Positions 15,081-22,866 are shown, counted from the stretch's first letter. The stretch is 26,078 bases of DNA from JBBQXY01 sp051004815 (GCA_051004815.1 JBPCJY010000054.1:1-26078); one strand, 5' to 3'. The notes: a model not told the origin generated them from the letters alone. Numbers and translations are program-made.

Positions 15081-17750
15081 ATGTACACCTTAGAAGACGA
15101 CAAAGAGACAACCTCTAGCTTGCGTAAACGGAACGTTTCGTCAGCGCAAGGGATACCTGCTGACACACCGACGGGGTTGCCAGACGAAGGAGACAGTGAT
15201 GCCCAGCGCGAGTCGCTGAGTAGACAAGTGACCAACTCCTTCAAACAAATTCTCACACCAACAAAGATGCCCTCAAGTCCGACCGGCAGCAGAAGCGTCG
15301 CGCTGGCTGCACTGGCCATTGCCTGTATTAGTGTCTTCTTCACGGCAATGGATCAGACGGTGGTCGTGACCGCCCTACCACCCATCATAACCAACCTGAA
15401 TATTGGGCCAACCAAGCTCGACCACGCGGCGTGGATTATCAGCGCATACCTGTTAGGGTTTGTCATTGCCATGCCGCTCATGGGGCGCGTCTCCGACATC
15501 TTCGGGCGACGACGCATCTTTTTAATTTGCCTGACCATCTTTGGCATAGGCTCTATCCTCTGTGGACTCGCCCCCGTCTTCGGACAAATGTGGGATATAA
15601 GCTTCTTGAATGCTATCAACCTTGATACCTCTTCACCGGGCTTGATCTGGCTGATTGCCGCTCGTTTCATTCAGGCTATCGGCGGAGGCGCGGTCGTCCC
15701 AGTAGCAATGGCTATCGCGGGTGATTTCTATGGACAGGAGCGACGCGGCGTGGCCCTCGGTATCATTGGTGCCGTGACCGAGGCCGGTGGCGTCGTTGGC
15801 CCACTCTATGGTGCCGTTATCGTCCAACAATTTGGCTGGCAGTACATTTTCTATCTCAATATACCTATCGTGATTGGCTTGATGATTGGAGCGTGGTTCC
15901 TCATTCCGCGCAGCAAACGCTTACATGAAGGCATTGATTGGATTGGAGCTATTCTTCTCGGTCTGGCCCTTACCTGCCTGAGCCTGGGACTGGCCCAGCA
16001 GGGAACTGATCTTGGCCCAACGCCAACCAACGTAGCCGCTCCGCAAAATAATCCTCTCTCCATTGCCCTGGCAGTTGTCTTCCTGGTTGCCTTTGTGCTG
16101 GTGGAGCGCAAACGACGCTGGCCCGTGGTAGACCTCTCGCTCTTCAAACGTTTCCCTTTTAGCGCGACCTCACTGGTCAGCCTGTTCGTGGGGGCGGCAC
16201 TCATCATCGCCATGGCCGATATTCCCATCTTTGTTGATACCGTGTTACAACGTCCGGTACTTGATAGTGGTCTGGCCCTGCTGCGTCTCACCGCCATGAT
16301 CCCGCTCGGTGCGCTGCTCGGCGGTTGGCTCTGTAGTCGCATCACCTGTCGCTTTACCGGCGTGCTTGGACTGCTCTTCACCGCCGTCGGCTTCTACCTG
16401 ATGAGCCGCTGGCCTATGAATGTGGACTGGAATCAGATCACCATTAGCACCGTCACCGCTGGTTTTGGCTTTGGTCTGGTCATCGCCCCCATCGGCACCA
16501 CGGCCATCAACGCGGTCAAAGCAAAGCAAGCGGGCATGGGTTCCGCCGTCGTCACCTCACTACGCATGGTCGGGATGATGTTGGGACTGGCAGCCCTGAC
16601 CTCGTGGGCCTTAGCCTACTTCAAACAATTGGCCTCCACCTACCCATCCTTACCATTGACGGCTACAACCGCCCAGTTCGCCGAGTGGTCAAAGGGTTAC
16701 GGTATACATATCATTCAGTCCGCCCACACGGTCTATAGCGCGGTCTTCTTCCTTTCGATGATCATTTGCCTCATCGCCATCATTCCCGCGTCCTTCCTAT
16801 GGGGCAACAAAGTGGCGATCAGCGAGCTGGAAGCACCAGAAATCGTGCCACCCCCGTTTGAACCTGCGCCAGCAATGCCCGTACCCCACGAGGACGAGAC
16901 GCTGGCTGGTCTGGTCGCACCAGTTGTACCATTGTCGTTGGGAGCGGCGGAAATCCTACGTGACCCGGCCCCACCGACATTCATCGGACTTCCACCAACA
17001 CCCCCACCTTATGATCCGAGCGGGAATGGCGGGAACGGTGGACGACCACCACGCAAGCGACGCCGCATGATAATAGCTATTATCAGCATCCTCCTGGTCT
17101 TACTGCTCATTATTGGCGGTGTTTTCGCGGCCTTCATGTGGCAAACACCCGATACCACAAACACCGCAATACCCGGTGGCCTGGCCGGTGCCACCAACAC
17201 ACCAACAGCAACACCCATCGCGGGACCGCGCATGATTCAACTCGCCCTCGATCAGGGTGCGCTCACCTCGCTCTTTGTCTCGCAACTGGGCCTCCAACAG
17301 GGAGCGTTGTCAGATCTAAAAGTGGTGCCTACACCCAATGATGGCTTGATTTTGAGCCTGAACTTGCACATCGACGCCAACGGTATTCATCGTGTCATGC
17401 CTATCGAGATGGATAGTACCCTCGGTATTGATAAGCAGCAGAACATCCAATTGCACGTCCTTCACCTGAAACGCGATGGTTCAGATGCCGGTGCTACCGC
17501 AGCGTCAAGTATGGGACAAGCCGTCAACCAGATGATAATTAGCGCACTTATGCCAGCCCTGCGCGGCGAACTCAAAGGGGTGAAGCTTATCTCAGTGCAT
17601 ACCAGCACCTCTATTGGCTGTGCCGCCAACACTGAAATGCTGGTATTGTTAATTCAGGCACCACCCATCCAGGGCATCGCGGCGCAGCCTACACCGGTGC
17701 CGTTCTGTTTCAAAGGCACCATTGATATCAATAAATTGTTACCGCATTGA
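15081..17750 (+). CDS. MFS (DHA2/EmrB-like) exporter with extracytoplasmic C-terminal domain
   Basis: The 889-aa protein begins with about 70 hydrophilic residues, followed by a 14-helix MFS core (about 70-575). It has AMDQTVVVTALPP (motif D1, Asp91), GRVSDIFGRRR (motif A) and AVTEAGGVVGPLYG (motif C). A Pro-rich segment (576-657) and a basic RKRRR cluster precede an additional helix (663-687). This should place residues 688-889 outside the membrane. After a Thr/Pro linker, that domain alternates strands with the pattern LDQGALTSLF... and contains SAPMPALRGELKG-like helices; it resembles LmeA/DUF2993-type (TULIP-like) lipid-binding domains, though only by pattern. AGGGGGG precedes the ATG by 3 bases. 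Co-transcribed with the upstream lipoprotein; together they recall mycobacterial LprG-P55, which exports lipids. Confidence 0.88.
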   Translation: MYTLEDDKETTSSLRKRNVSSAQGIPADTPTGLPDEGDSDAQRESLSRQVTNSFKQILTPTKMPSSPTGSRSVALAALAIACISVFFTAMDQTVVVTALPPIITNLNIGPTKLDHAAWIISAYLLGFVIAMPLMGRVSDIFGRRRIFLICLTIFGIGSILCGLAPVFGQMWDISFLNAINLDTSSPGLIWLIAARFIQAIGGGAVVPVAMAIAGDFYGQERRGVALGIIGAVTEAGGVVGPLYGAVIVQQFGWQYIFYLNIPIVIGLMIGAWFLIPRSKRLHEGIDWIGAILLGLALTCLSLGLAQQGTDLGPTPTNVAAPQNNPLSIALAVVFLVAFVLVERKRRWPVVDLSLFKRFPFSATSLVSLFVGAALIIAMADIPIFVDTVLQRPVLDSGLALLRLTAMIPLGALLGGWLCSRITCRFTGVLGLLFTAVGFYLMSRWPMNVDWNQITISTVTAGFGFGLVIAPIGTTAINAVKAKQAGMGSAVVTSLRMVGMMLGLAALTSWALAYFKQLASTYPSLPLTATTAQFAEWSKGYGIHIIQSAHTVYSAVFFLSMIICLIAIIPASFLWGNKVAISELEAPEIVPPPFEPAPAMPVPHEDETLAGLVAPVVPLSLGAAEILRDPAPPTFIGLPPTPPPYDPSGNGGNGGRPPRKRRRMIIAIISILLVLLLIIGGVFAAFMWQTPDTTNTAIPGGLAGATNTPTATPIAGPRMIQLALDQGALTSLFVSQLGLQQGALSDLKVVPTPNDGLILSLNLHIDANGIHRVMPIEMDSTLGIDKQQNIQLHVLHLKRDGSDAGATAASSMGQAVNQMIISALMPALRGELKGVKLISVHTSTSIGCAANTEMLVLLIQAPPIQGIAAQPTPVPFCFKGTIDINKLLPH

Positions 17751-17774
17751 TGTCTCGCGACGTTGGGGATGCAA

Positions 17775-17803
17775 TGTACATACACCCTACATCGCGGTAT
17801 ACT
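17775..17803 (+). promoter_or_regulatory. Possible internal promoter
   Basis: TGTACA (17775-17780), 17 bases, TATACT (17798-17803) lies just after the MFS stop. The -35 is poor, the -10 good. A start near 17810 would fit translation from ATG 17831. Confidence 0.4.
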
Positions 17804-17830
17804 ATGGTTGACGATACAAAGGGAAAAGTG

Positions 17831-19012
17831 ATGAAACGTCTACGCAAAATACGTAATATGCGCATTATCCAGGCAGGATGGGTGCTCCTGCTCACGAGCT
17901 TGCTGGTTGGTCTGGTAGTGATGCCAGTCGGAGCGGCCAGCAATCGCGTGCAGGACAGAGCACAACAGCCAAATAGTACAACTGCTGTCAACGCGACTAT
18001 CTATATTACCAATGGGACGCTGGCACCCATATTCCAGAGCAAGTTAGATGCCGCGGTTCCCGGTGCGGTCAGCAGCGCGATCAGTAGTATCGTGGGAAAG
18101 TTACCCAAGCAAGATCAGGGCTGGGCCGGACAGATGGCAAACACGCTGCTACAGCCCTCGGCCTCCTTGACGAGCCTGACCACACAAACGGGTGGACTCG
18201 CCACATCCATACGCATGTCGCTCTATCCGGGCGATCCAGAGCCTATTACCGCCAACATGTTGGTCAGCATGAGGGTGATCAATTCTTCCACCATCCAGGT
18301 CAGTGCAACCCCGTTGAACGGCAGCCCCGCCCTCGTCAATGGGCCGCTGGCAACCTTCTCCATTCCCATCGGTCGGTTGAGCAGCATTAGCACCACGCCG
18401 GGCTGTGGGGATGCCTCGCTGGCAGTAAAATTGCAGTTTCCCATTGCCTTGGGACAAGGACAAGCCTCTTCCCAGGTACAGCATGTGGCGTTGAGCGATT
18501 TCGTCAATCAGCAGCAGATGCAGCCGACAATCAGTCATGCCAACCCCGGTACTTCACAAGCAGTACTCAATGGAAATACGAATTCTTATGTCGAGTTACC
18601 AGCCTCATCACTTGCCGCCATTGGCAATAGTGTCAGCAGCTTACCTATCAGCAGCAGCATGACCGCGCAAAACATTCAGCTTGCCGTGCAGGGTAGTGAC
18701 ATGGTGATTACCTCGGATGTCTACGACTCCTTCTGGGGCAAAATCGGCACGGCCACCACGACGGTAGCTCCCACGGCCTCTGGTGGCAACCTGGCCGTCA
18801 AAGTGCTCAGCACCACCATCACCGTTCTAAACATCTTCACTTTTCCCTATGACAGCTACAATCAGCAAATCCAACAAACCCTCAACGCGAAGCTCAATGG
18901 TGCGCTCACCGGCAAATTCTACGTCTCGCAAGCCGCCATTGGTGCCAACCCCCACGTTCCTTGCGCCACCAGCAGCAGCCTCGTACTGACGGGATCGGCC
19001 AGTTTGGGGTAA
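17831..19012 (+). CDS. Secreted protein with two lipid-binding-like (TULIP/LmeA-type) repeats
   Basis: The 393-aa product starts with MKRLRKIRNM and a hydrophobic signal peptide ending near PVGAAS (residue 36). The frame is open to 17747/17750, where ATG overlaps the MFS stop (TGATG). The signal peptide and AAAGGG at 17818-17823 favour ATG 17831. The mature part is Ser/Thr-rich and shows two similar halves, each beginning with a short strand-helix unit (TNGTLAPIFQSKLDA and LPASSLAAIGNSVSS), then strands, and ending in an N-rich helix such as YNQQIQQTLNAKLNGAL. The pattern is close to the C-terminal domain of the preceding transporter. No catalytic motif is seen. It is probably an extracellular or wall-space lipid carrier working with the upstream genes; this is inferred from context and pattern only. 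Confidence 0.7.
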   Translation: MKRLRKIRNMRIIQAGWVLLLTSLLVGLVVMPVGAASNRVQDRAQQPNSTTAVNATIYITNGTLAPIFQSKLDAAVPGAVSSAISSIVGKLPKQDQGWAGQMANTLLQPSASLTSLTTQTGGLATSIRMSLYPGDPEPITANMLVSMRVINSSTIQVSATPLNGSPALVNGPLATFSIPIGRLSSISTTPGCGDASLAVKLQFPIALGQGQASSQVQHVALSDFVNQQQMQPTISHANPGTSQAVLNGNTNSYVELPASSLAAIGNSVSSLPISSSMTAQNIQLAVQGSDMVITSDVYDSFWGKIGTATTTVAPTASGGNLAVKVLSTTITVLNIFTFPYDSYNQQIQQTLNAKLNGALTGKFYVSQAAIGANPHVPCATSSSLVLTGSASLG

Positions 19013-19021
19013 TTGCTAAAA

Positions 19022-19047
19022 AAGGAGGCATGCAGACATGCCTCCTT
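19022..19047. terminator. Bidirectional terminator hairpin
   Basis: An 11-bp stem, AAGGAGGCATG (19022-19032) with 19037-19047, has a 4-base loop. Six A's precede it, giving a T-run for the minus-strand operon that ends at 19080. For the plus strand no T-run follows. Confidence 0.75.
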
Positions 19048-19079
19048 CCCTCAAAGATTTACATGCAATTTGTCGGTTC

Positions 19080-20036
19080 TCAGTCATCGTCACGCGTCGG
19101 GAGATGCGACATGATGAGTGCTAACGCCCGTTCCGCAAACTCAGGCGGGACAGGAAAACGCACCGCTTCAGTTATCTCCTTGTGTTCCAGAGTGATTTGC
19201 ACGTTCGGCTGCTGCTGGACAGAGACGATGCTAGCCATGTGTAGTCGCTCCAGAGGCATGAGCCAGGCCTCGCTTCCGTATGTCGTCTGCCCACGTACAA
19301 TACGCCTCGCCTCTTTGACGAGCAGGATTTGTCGGTCGGTACATAGCAATACTGTTGGCGGTTGTTCATGAGCACCAATGCCAAGTCGTTGCCACCATGT
19401 GCTCTCGTCGATAGCGGGTATCGACAGCCACTCGTGTATTCGCTCACCCAGCATGAGGCAGCGTATGACGGCATTCGTCTGCCTTAACGCTAGCCCAGTA
19501 AGAAACGCATGCCAGCCCTTCACTGAGATCGAGCGTTCCCGCATGAAGCTCTCGTCAGGCCGTGCATAAAGCCGTGTGTAAAGAGGCAGTGGCTGGTCGT
19601 CTATCTGCGCACGCATACACGCGACGGCACCAAGGAATGCGTCGTGACTGGCACCATTATACTTGATGGTGATGCGTTCGGAACCATGCGGGGTTGCCAT
19701 TACGAGCGTCAGCGCACAGTCGAGAAGATGCGAACATATCTCGAAGAACATGACACGCTCTATTGTGCAGGAGGCCAGGAGGTATTCGCGGTCAGAGGTA
19801 GAAGCTACGGGATCGGTGGGGTCCTCTACAATCAAGGCTCGCCGTGTAGTCAGGACAAAGGCTCGCGTTGGATAATGAACCTGCCTGGATCGTGTAAACC
19901 ACAACCATCTGTCGTGGGCGGGAAGGACGGTATGATGGGCGTAGATAGCCGTCAAGACGACCTCATCAGACGTAAGATGGTGCTGGGCGACCTCGCGCAA
20001 TGGTGCAGTGAGGTAGCTCATCGGTTCATTGTTCAT
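19080..20036 (-). CDS. Hypothetical protein with two PH-like domains
   Basis: The 318-aa soluble protein is not a family I can name with certainty. It contains two similar segments, residues about 58-142 (AFVLTTRRALIVEDP ... CTIERVMFFE ... ITIKYNGASHDAFLGAV) and about 228-310 (TVLLCTDRQILLVKEA ... MPLERLHMASI ... EFAERALALI). Each follows the strand-rich pattern, ending in a helix, of bacterial PH-like domains (YokE/bPH type). ATG at 20036 (MNNEPMSYL) is chosen because the frame further upstream overlaps the DUF2180-like gene and looks non-coding; GTG three bases earlier is an alternative. The ribosome site is weak (GGAAAG). It is the third and last gene of the riboswitch-controlled operon, 115 bases after its neighbour, and is closed by the hairpin at 19022-19047. 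Confidence 0.6.
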   Translation of the reverse strand: MNNEPMSYLTAPLREVAQHHLTSDEVVLTAIYAHHTVLPAHDRWLWFTRSRQVHYPTRAFVLTTRRALIVEDPTDPVASTSDREYLLASCTIERVMFFEICSHLLDCALTLVMATPHGSERITIKYNGASHDAFLGAVACMRAQIDDQPLPLYTRLYARPDESFMRERSISVKGWHAFLTGLALRQTNAVIRCLMLGERIHEWLSIPAIDESTWWQRLGIGAHEQPPTVLLCTDRQILLVKEARRIVRGQTTYGSEAWLMPLERLHMASIVSVQQQPNVQITLEHKEITEAVRFPVPPEFAERALALIMSHLPTRDDD

Positions 20037-20151
20037 CACGCTTCTTTCCGTCTTCCCTTTTCCGTTGAAAAGCGGAGCCGTCCTCCTCCAAGGTGGGAAC
20101 GAAGAAGGGGGGCAGCTCCGGTATTCGTCAAGCACTCCATGTTCTCTCAGT

Positions 20152-20511
20152 TTACCAGGACTGTTGACGTTTGAGCAAACGCTCGGCAATGGCAACTGCT
20201 TCTTCCGGCTCCGGTAGACGGCCTGGACGCGATCTTCCCAGCCATCTCCAGCGAATGAAAGAGAAGAGTCCTGAACGCCCCGACGATGGTGGGTGAAATG
20301 CCGGTAGCGATGAGGGCGAAACCTTCTCATCATAGCAGCGCAAGCAGAGCAGATACCGCCTGGGAACCGTCGTTCCCACCATGCCCATAACGGGTTTGAG
20401 CATAACCTTGACGAGATGATGCTCACAGATGCCCACGCCACAGTCCCGACAGATGCCAAGAGCAGCACGCGATGGCCACCCAGTTTCCAACCAGCACAGA
20501 TAGCAGTGCAT
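20152..20511 (-). CDS. DUF2180-like small zinc-binding protein
   Basis: The 119-aa protein starts MHCYLCWLETGWPS and has Cys3, Cys6, Cys21, Cys24, Cys29 and His31/His32, then Cys56 and Cys59. The first five Cys with the His pair match the DUF2180 pattern (CxxC...CxxCGxGxCxxH), suggesting two zinc sites like a B-box/ribbon fold. The rest is basic and ends in a helix (EEAVAIAERLLKRQQ). GAGGGG, overlapping the antiporter stop codon, lies 8 bases before the ATG, and only 5 bases separate the genes, so translation is coupled to the antiporter. Function of DUF2180 proteins is unknown. Confidence 0.75.
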   Translation of the reverse strand: MHCYLCWLETGWPSRAALGICRDCGVGICEHHLVKVMLKPVMGMVGTTVPRRYLLCLRCYDEKVSPSSLPAFHPPSSGRSGLFSFIRWRWLGRSRPGRLPEPEEAVAIAERLLKRQQSW

Positions 20512-20516
20512 GATTT

Positions 20517-21707
20517 TTACCCCTCTTTTAGAACGGTATCTTCTTCTGCTCGCACTTCTTGTTCAACGGAAACCACGCCCGAGACCGGTGCGGCTTGCCT
20601 GGGAAGGAACCACGTTTGGGCAATGAAGGTAGGTATGACCGCCGAGCCAATGACGACTGAGACCAGGATCGTATATTGAGCCTGGTTAATAATGCCATGT
20701 GTCAGCCCGTACAGCGCGGAGATGCTGCCGAAGGTAAGGCCAGTTGACATGAGCATGGTCGTGTAATTCCCCTCGCGTCTTGACATCTTAAAAACATGGG
20801 TCAATGGCCAGACACCAACGAACTTTGTGACCATTTTGACCCCCAACAACGCGATCACCAGCAATAAGCCAACCAGCAATGCTGGCAGTGAAACCAAAGT
20901 ACCCGCTTTAATGAAAAAGAAAGGTGTCAGCAGCGCGAAGGCAATGCTGCGCATGCGATAGATCAATATTTTATCGCGGCTAAAGACACCCGCGATTACC
21001 AATCCGACGAGGTAGGCTGGCAGAACCGCTTCGCTGTTCGCCAGCGTTGCCATTCCACCCAGGAAGAAGAGCAGCAGGAAGAGGAACTTGACCTCCAGTT
21101 CACTGACCCGTCCTCCCAACCGGGCAATCACCCAGCTAGTGACAACCTGCAACTTCCAGAGAACGACAATCAGTACGGCAATAAAGACCGCTAGCCAGAT
21201 GTTGAAGCTGGCAAAGAGGAGACCTAGCGCAATCACCGTTCCAAGATCGTTGACAAAGCAAGCGGCAAGAATAAGTTTCCCCAGTTCTGTATTGTTGAGG
21301 CCCGTCTCCACCATCACGGAATAGACTACCGCGACGGAAGTGGTGGACAAAGCAATACCAGCAATTTCAGCGGCGTGGAGATTCCAATGTATCACAAAGT
21401 AGGCAAAAGCCAATGCTCCCAGGAACGGGAGGAGGAAGCCAATTCCCCCCATGGCAAGGCTGGGCTTGAGGTGTTTGCGCAGTGAGTCGGGATCAATCTC
21501 TGCGCCCGCGAGAAACGTGAGGAGCACCGAGCCAAAACTAGCGAGGAAATCGATCCAGGGGGTGGTTTGAAAGTGAAGGAAGTTCCCACCAATAACCCCC
21601 AGACAGATCTCGATCAAGGCAACCGAGATACCGACACGAATGGAAATCAAACTTGCAAGTAGTGCTATTGCCATCCAGGCAGCAGCGATAAACCAAATGT
21701 TCTCCAA
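20517..21707 (-). CDS. Monovalent cation:proton antiporter (CPA family), fluoride-riboswitch controlled
   Basis: About 396 aa in 11-13 membrane helices, with the NhaP/Kef/NapA-type fold. Signatures are FGSVLLTFLAGAEIDPDSLRK, ALSTTSVAVVYSVM (discontinuous helix) and ACFVNDLGTVIAL, where Asn-Asp (Asn153-Asp154) replaces the Asp-Asp of electrogenic CPA2 proteins; ND pairs usually go with electroneutral exchange. The start is either TTG at 21719 or TTG at 21707. The latter is preferred because GGAGG lies 5 bases before it. No TrkA-N domain is present. Na+/H+-type antiporters are among the gene classes known behind fluoride riboswitches, so this protein may export fluoride, or counter the proton and cation load caused by HF entry. 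Ion specificity is not established. Confidence 0.88.
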   Translation of the reverse strand: MENIWFIAAAWMAIALLASLISIRVGISVALIEICLGVIGGNFLHFQTTPWIDFLASFGSVLLTFLAGAEIDPDSLRKHLKPSLAMGGIGFLLPFLGALAFAYFVIHWNLHAAEIAGIALSTTSVAVVYSVMVETGLNNTELGKLILAACFVNDLGTVIALGLLFASFNIWLAVFIAVLIVVLWKLQVVTSWVIARLGGRVSELEVKFLFLLLFFLGGMATLANSEAVLPAYLVGLVIAGVFSRDKILIYRMRSIAFALLTPFFFIKAGTLVSLPALLVGLLLVIALLGVKMVTKFVGVWPLTHVFKMSRREGNYTTMLMSTGLTFGSISALYGLTHGIINQAQYTILVSVVIGSAVIPTFIAQTWFLPRQAAPVSGVVSVEQEVRAEEDTVLKEG

Positions 21708-21769
21708 AGTTTCCTCCAAATGGCTAGTAGATATGAATCGCCCAGGCAGGAAAAGGGAACAGAAGGCAC

Positions 21770-21809
21770 AAAAAGGCTCCTGATTTCGCGCTGGGCGTCA
21801 TCAGGAGCC
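21770..21809 (-). terminator. Riboswitch-controlled attenuator
   Basis: A 10-bp perfect stem with a 15-base loop, followed by TTTTT on the minus strand, ends 62 bases before the antiporter start. Its 5' arm overlaps the pseudoknot strand of the aptamer, so the two structures exclude each other. Confidence 0.88.
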
Positions 21810-21866
21810 ATTAGCATTGATGCGGTTTTGCCAAAGCACCGCTTTGACGAGGTGAGCTCCATCACC
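21770..21866 (-). ncRNA. Fluoride riboswitch (crcB motif) with terminator
   Basis: Read on the minus strand, the leader begins GGTGATGGAGCTCACC (21866-21851). This is a P1 stem GGTG/CACC enclosing the conserved ATG and a GGAGC loop. A P2 region follows, bounded by AGC and GCT with an inner GCGGT/ACCGC stem that is longer than in well-known examples, then the conserved junction TAATGG. GCTCC at 21808-21804 pairs with the P1-loop GGAGC (21860-21856) to make the pseudoknot. The same bases begin the terminator stem GGCTCCTGAT (21809-21800) / ATCAGGAGCC (21784-21775), which is followed by T5. This is the same layout as the Bacillus cereus crcB switch: fluoride should favour the pseudoknot, prevent the terminator and turn the operon on. 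Confidence 0.92.
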
Positions 21867-21888
21867 ATATCTTCTTGAAGATACTTCT

Positions 21889-21896
21889 ACTATACC
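21889..21896 (-). promoter_or_regulatory. Extended -10 promoter of the fluoride operon
   Basis: On the minus strand TGG precedes TATAGT (21889-21894), an extended -10. No good -35 is seen. A start near 21882 would put a small hairpin (21868-21883, TATCTT/AAGATA) at the very 5' end, directly before the aptamer. Confidence 0.6.
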
Positions 21897-21977
21897 ACAG
21901 ATTTCGCTATTTTTCCATCCTTTTGCACAGATTGCGCAGAAATGCGGACGCTATAGCACAGCATGCATTTTTCCCTC

Positions 21978-22006
21978 TTGCTTTTCTCAACAATTAACTG
22001 TAAAGT
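21978..22006 (+). promoter_or_regulatory. Possible radC promoter
   Basis: TTGCTT (21978-21983), 17 bases, TAAAGT (22001-22006). Both boxes are moderate matches. AAGGAG at 22041-22046 then lies 12 bases before the radC ATG. Confidence 0.5.
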
Positions 22007-22058
22007 GTGTGACACTACCCGCGCTCAATTCGTAGCCTGTAAGGAGAAGTAGCCGCCT

Positions 22059-22790
22059 ATGCCTACGCTTGAAAAAAGTGTTATTACACTACCGCCCGCC
22101 AAATTAGAGTATCATCCCACCATTCACGACATCCCTGTCGATGAACGTCCCCGCGAACGGCTCAAGCACTATGGGCCACAAGCTCTCTCAAACTCGGAAC
22201 TCCTGGCGATCCTCCTGCGTACTGGCACCACTCGTGATAACGTCATTGAATTGGCAAGTAAGTTGCTGGCAAAATATGGCGGCCTGAATGGATTGATACG
22301 TGCAGAATTTAGCGAACTCTGCAATGAACACGGCTTGGGCGAAGCAAAAACGTCACAGCTCAAGGCAGGTTTGGAGATAGGTCGTCGCCTCGGTATGTTA
22401 CAACCAGATGAGAAATATCAAATTAAGTCTCCAGCTGATGCGGCCAATCTAGTGATGATGGAAATGACATACCTCGACCATGAGCAGATACGTATTTTGA
22501 TCCTGGATACCAAAAACCGTGTCGTCGAGAATATCACGCGCTACCAGGGTACCGTCAATAGTTCCGTTTTGCGGGCAGCCGAGATTTTTCGACCCGCCAT
22601 CATCCGCAACTGTCCCGCCGTCATCGTCTGCCACAACCACCCCAGCGGCGACCCAACCCCTTCGCCCGAAGATATCACCGTCACCGAACAACTCGTCGCC
22701 GCCGGTAATCACCTCGATATCGAGTTGGTCGATCACCTTGTGATCGGCAACCACCGCTTTGTCAGCTTGAAAGAACGCCTGCGATGGTAA
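22059..22790 (+). CDS. radC: RadC family protein (JAB/MPN domain)
   Basis: The 243-aa protein has a helix-hairpin-helix-like N-terminal part (DERPRERLKHYGPQALSNSELLAILL) and a C-terminal JAMM metalloprotein domain. The metal motif is complete: His192 and His194 in CHNHPSGDP, Ser202 and Asp205. This is the normal chromosomal form and length. The once-proposed role in recombinational repair is not well supported, so function is best called unknown; the domain suggests a zinc hydrolase or DNA-associated role. It is divergent from the fluoride operon and convergent with lon. Confidence 0.93.
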   Translation: MPTLEKSVITLPPAKLEYHPTIHDIPVDERPRERLKHYGPQALSNSELLAILLRTGTTRDNVIELASKLLAKYGGLNGLIRAEFSELCNEHGLGEAKTSQLKAGLEIGRRLGMLQPDEKYQIKSPADAANLVMMEMTYLDHEQIRILILDTKNRVVENITRYQGTVNSSVLRAAEIFRPAIIRNCPAVIVCHNHPSGDPTPSPEDITVTEQLVAAGNHLDIELVDHLVIGNHRFVSLKERLRW

Positions 22791-22797
22791 AGGGAAC

Positions 22798-22856
22798 AGA
22801 CGACAAGCGAGCGGTGTACTGTCCCGACGGGACAGTACACCGCTCGCTTGTCGTCT
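22798..22856. terminator. 28-bp perfect hairpin between radC and lon
   Basis: Arms 22798-22825 and 22829-22856 are perfectly complementary with a 3-base loop, filling the gap between the two convergent stop codons. No T-tract follows on either strand. Probably a bidirectional terminator or 3'-end protector. Confidence 0.8.
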
Positions 22857-22866
22857 AGCAACACTT

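Noticed and set aside
17750..17830. ATG at 17750 overlapping the MFS stop as start of the secreted protein
   Set aside because: It would put 27 extra polar residues before a standard signal peptide; ATG 17831 has AAAGGG at good spacing.
19644..20174. 176-aa plus-strand frame opposite the PH-like gene
   Set aside because: No ribosome site or family motif; the minus strand has the operon logic, internal duplication and terminator.
20037..20468. Long upstream extension of the PH-like gene (462-aa version)
   Set aside because: It overlaps the DUF2180-like gene in another frame, and that gene has clear Cys motifs and a good ribosome site.
21720..21866. Other riboswitch classes (Na+ or Mn2+ sensing) as explanation for the antiporter leader
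   Set aside because: The P1 loop, TAATGG junction and pseudoknot-terminator overlap match the fluoride class specifically; no yybP-ykoY-like or DUF1646-like core was seen.
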